From Gammaproteobacteria bacterium (GTDB lineage: Bacteria; Pseudomonadota; Gammaproteobacteria; Arenicellales; Poriferihabitantaceae), in assembly GCA_009839585.1 (NCBI GenBank), contig VXPI01000314.1, forward strand, positions 1 through 7,469: 7,469 bases of DNA, written 5' to 3'. Below, in pieces: positions 5,957 through 7,469 of this stretch; the first letter of the stretch is position 1; every line of letters starts with the position of its first letter. Under the pieces are notes generated by a model that saw only the letters and a program-made list of their open reading frames with translations, was not told the DNA's origin and searched no databases. A program made the translations under genes and the position numbers.

Positions 5957-7218
5957 TGAGTATACTTTACGAATGGATTTTGGACACAAGAATGTTAACG
6001 CCTGACGAATTGGTATTGCAGGAAAACTGGAGCGATCTTGAGCGAATTCGGAAAAGGCCGGGTGTTGATCTTGAACGACTTCATGCATACCGCACAACTC
6101 GGCTAAGGCAGGAATTGCAACGTCACGATGTGGACCTGTGCGTTATGGTCAGCCCGATCAGTCTTCGCTATGCAATTAATTACCGCAACTATGCGGCATT
6201 CATGTCCCATATCCCCTGCACCTATTTATTCTATCCTGTAGAAGGCAACTTTATCCTGCATAATGGATTCAAGCCAGGGCTTCCTGCACGAAATCAACGC
6301 ACTGGTCATCCTATATCCTACTTTTACGGTGGTGATAACCTCGAGCATTTTGCAGGATTGCTGGCAAGGGATATTGACAAATTCCTTGCCGAGGTTGGTG
6401 CAGGAAACCGCAAGGTAGCAGTTGAGTATGTTAACCCCAGTATCACACTGGCGTTGGCCAAACACAATATTGAAGTGATTGATGGTGTCTTGATTACCGA
6501 GAGATCCCGACTGATCAAGTCGGAAGATGAAATCAACTGTATCCGCTGGGCCATTGCGGTAGCAGAACATGGGATTGGCAAGATCAAGGAGTCCCTGCAT
6601 CCGGGCATATCAGAACTTCAACTGTGGGGACTGCTTAATTATGCCAATCTTGCCAATAATGGGGACTGGCACGATGGCAGAATGCTGGCCTCCGGCCCTC
6701 GGACAAATCCATGGTTTCAGGAAGCTTCCAAGCGAAAGGTGGAGGCTGGAGATTTGGTGGCATTTGATACCGACATGATTGGCCCCATGGGTTATTTTGC
6801 CGACATTTCGAGAACGTTTTACTGCGGGCCGGGCAGGCCAACCCAGAGACAGAAATATCTATATCGCATGGCCATGCAGGAGATCGAGCATAATCTGGAA
6901 TTGATCAAGCCGGGAGTCAGGTTTTCGGATCTCCAACAATCTGCTTTTGCAGTGCCTGATGAATTTCGAGAAGGAGCCTACCCCTGTTTTGTTCACGGTG
7001 TCGGCATGTGTGATGAATACCCGCATATCCCGCCCTTGTATCGAAACGCCCTACCCTATGACGATACTCTCGAATGCGGCATGGTGCTTTGCATAGAGAG
7101 CTATATGGGTGCAAAAGGCGAAACAGACGGCGTAAAACTTGAGCAGCAGGTTCTGGTTACAGAGGATGGATATGAATTACTGACAACTTTTCCTTATGAC
7201 GGTGACCTTGCAGATTGA
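5956..7218 (+). CDS. M24-family metalloenzyme, DddP-like (possible DMSP lyase)
   Basis: This is a soluble enzyme of 420 residues with the creatinase/aminopeptidase P layout: an N-terminal domain (about 30-165) and a pita-bread catalytic domain (about 180-415). All metal ligands are visible: D271 and D273 (in AFDTD), D283 (in ADIS), H347 (in HGVG), E381 (in CIES) and E396 (in KLEQQ). Y342 and D353 match the tyrosine and catalytic aspartate of DddP (Y366 and D377 in the Ruegeria enzyme, from memory). Ligand spacings of 2, 10, 64, 34 and 15 equal DddP's 2, 10, 64, 35 and 15. LASGPRTNPWFQE and the ending VTEDGYELLTTFPYD also look like DddP. DddP cleaves DMSP to dimethyl sulfide and acrylate; a peptidase or another lyase of the same clade is the alternative. 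The in-frame TGA at 5917 limits the start to TTG 5953 or ATG 5956. ATG is preferred because it overlaps the preceding short ORF (TGATG). A later ATG at 5992 is possible. Confidence 0.88.
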   Translation: MSILYEWILDTRMLTPDELVLQENWSDLERIRKRPGVDLERLHAYRTTRLRQELQRHDVDLCVMVSPISLRYAINYRNYAAFMSHIPCTYLFYPVEGNFILHNGFKPGLPARNQRTGHPISYFYGGDNLEHFAGLLARDIDKFLAEVGAGNRKVAVEYVNPSITLALAKHNIEVIDGVLITERSRLIKSEDEINCIRWAIAVAEHGIGKIKESLHPGISELQLWGLLNYANLANNGDWHDGRMLASGPRTNPWFQEASKRKVEAGDLVAFDTDMIGPMGYFADISRTFYCGPGRPTQRQKYLYRMAMQEIEHNLELIKPGVRFSDLQQSAFAVPDEFREGAYPCFVHGVGMCDEYPHIPPLYRNALPYDDTLECGMVLCIESYMGAKGETDGVKLEQQVLVTEDGYELLTTFPYDGDLAD

Positions 7219-7469
7219 CCATTCAACCTACGCGCCGGCAAGCGAGCATAACCATTGACGGGAATTATTTCGCCCCCTAATTCGGGGTTCCCGAACAAGA
7301 CTTGATGGTAACTGCGACATAACTGCCCAATCCCGATAGTGAAAAACCATCGGTTATCCTCTCTCTAACTTTTAACTTTTTTGGTAACTACTCGTATCCT
7401 GCCTGTGTCAACACTGTTTCGAACCAGGTTTTTTCAAGGTCCGGCTACGGGCAGTGGCATCCGGCCTGA
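7219..7469. other. Apparently noncoding 3' flank
   Basis: These 251 bases after the M24 stop hold no ORF that I can support and no tRNA. They contain one imperfect hairpin (7259-7293), a pyrimidine-rich stretch near 7360-7382, and a short near-dyad centred on TTCGAA at about 7418-7431. The next gene probably lies beyond the right edge. Confidence 0.5.
7259..7293 (+). terminator. Imperfect hairpin downstream of the M24 gene, possible terminator
   Basis: The outer arms CGGGAA (7259-7264) and TTCCCG (7288-7293) are complementary. Inside them CCCC and GGGG pair around a short AT-rich loop, and GGGG directly abuts the outer right arm, leaving a nine-base bulge on the left. An alternative pairing of GAATTA with TAATTC also exists. 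It begins 41 bases after the stop codon. No T-run follows on either strand, so intrinsic termination is doubtful; it could instead protect the mRNA 3' end. Confidence 0.3.

Noticed and set aside
7405..7435. GGTTCGAAA on the minus strand resembles a tRNA T-loop
   Set aside because: The five bases on each side do not form a T-stem, and no acceptor, D or anticodon arm can be drawn around it.

Overview
The window looks like an accessory metabolic region of a proteobacterium. The base composition is moderate (roughly half G+C by eye) and genes are closely spaced. A marine gammaproteobacterium or alphaproteobacterium is plausible from the gene types (a taurine/sulfonate/nitrate-type ABC importer and a DddP-like M24 enzyme). 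No rRNA, tRNA or other marker gene is present, so the taxon is an inference only. I saw no CRISPR array, insertion sequence or tRNA.

Layout: (1) 1-2189, plus strand: the 3' end of an ABC ATPase gene of the TauB/SsuB/NrtD type, followed 24 bases later by a 624-residue permease. The C-terminal ~190 residues of the permease are an ordinary TauC/SsuC core. Between its N-terminal helices and that core lies an extracytoplasmic, largely helical insertion of about 365 residues. (2) 2316-2933, plus strand: a tandem thioredoxin-fold protein with two CxxC motifs, the second domain a glutaredoxin; a reasonable sigma70-like promoter precedes it. (3) 2960-5748, minus strand, convergent with the first block: a DapA-superfamily aldolase/lyase preceded, in transcription order, by a 618-residue protein resembling the helicase-associated (XPB-partner, Rv0862c-like) family but without any helicase motor. 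(4) 5749-5955: a divergent intergenic region with a short ORF that has a strong Shine-Dalgarno and ends in a TGATG overlap with the next gene, and a perfect 16-base dyad just upstream of that gene. (5) 5956-7218, plus strand: an M24 metallopeptidase-fold enzyme whose metal ligands and catalytic residues match, in identity and spacing, those I recall for the DMSP lyase DddP. (6) 7219-7469: noncoding as far as I can see, with one imperfect hairpin.

How they may work together: the importer would bring in a small organosulfur or nitrogen compound. The DddP-like enzyme and the DapA-family enzyme are both small-molecule lyase or aldolase folds, and the tandem redoxin could handle thiol or disulfide chemistry. 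A shared catabolic role is inference from adjacency only, because the genes lie in at least three transcription units. The most notable items are the DddP-like enzyme with its coupled leader ORF and operator-like dyad, and the enlarged permease.
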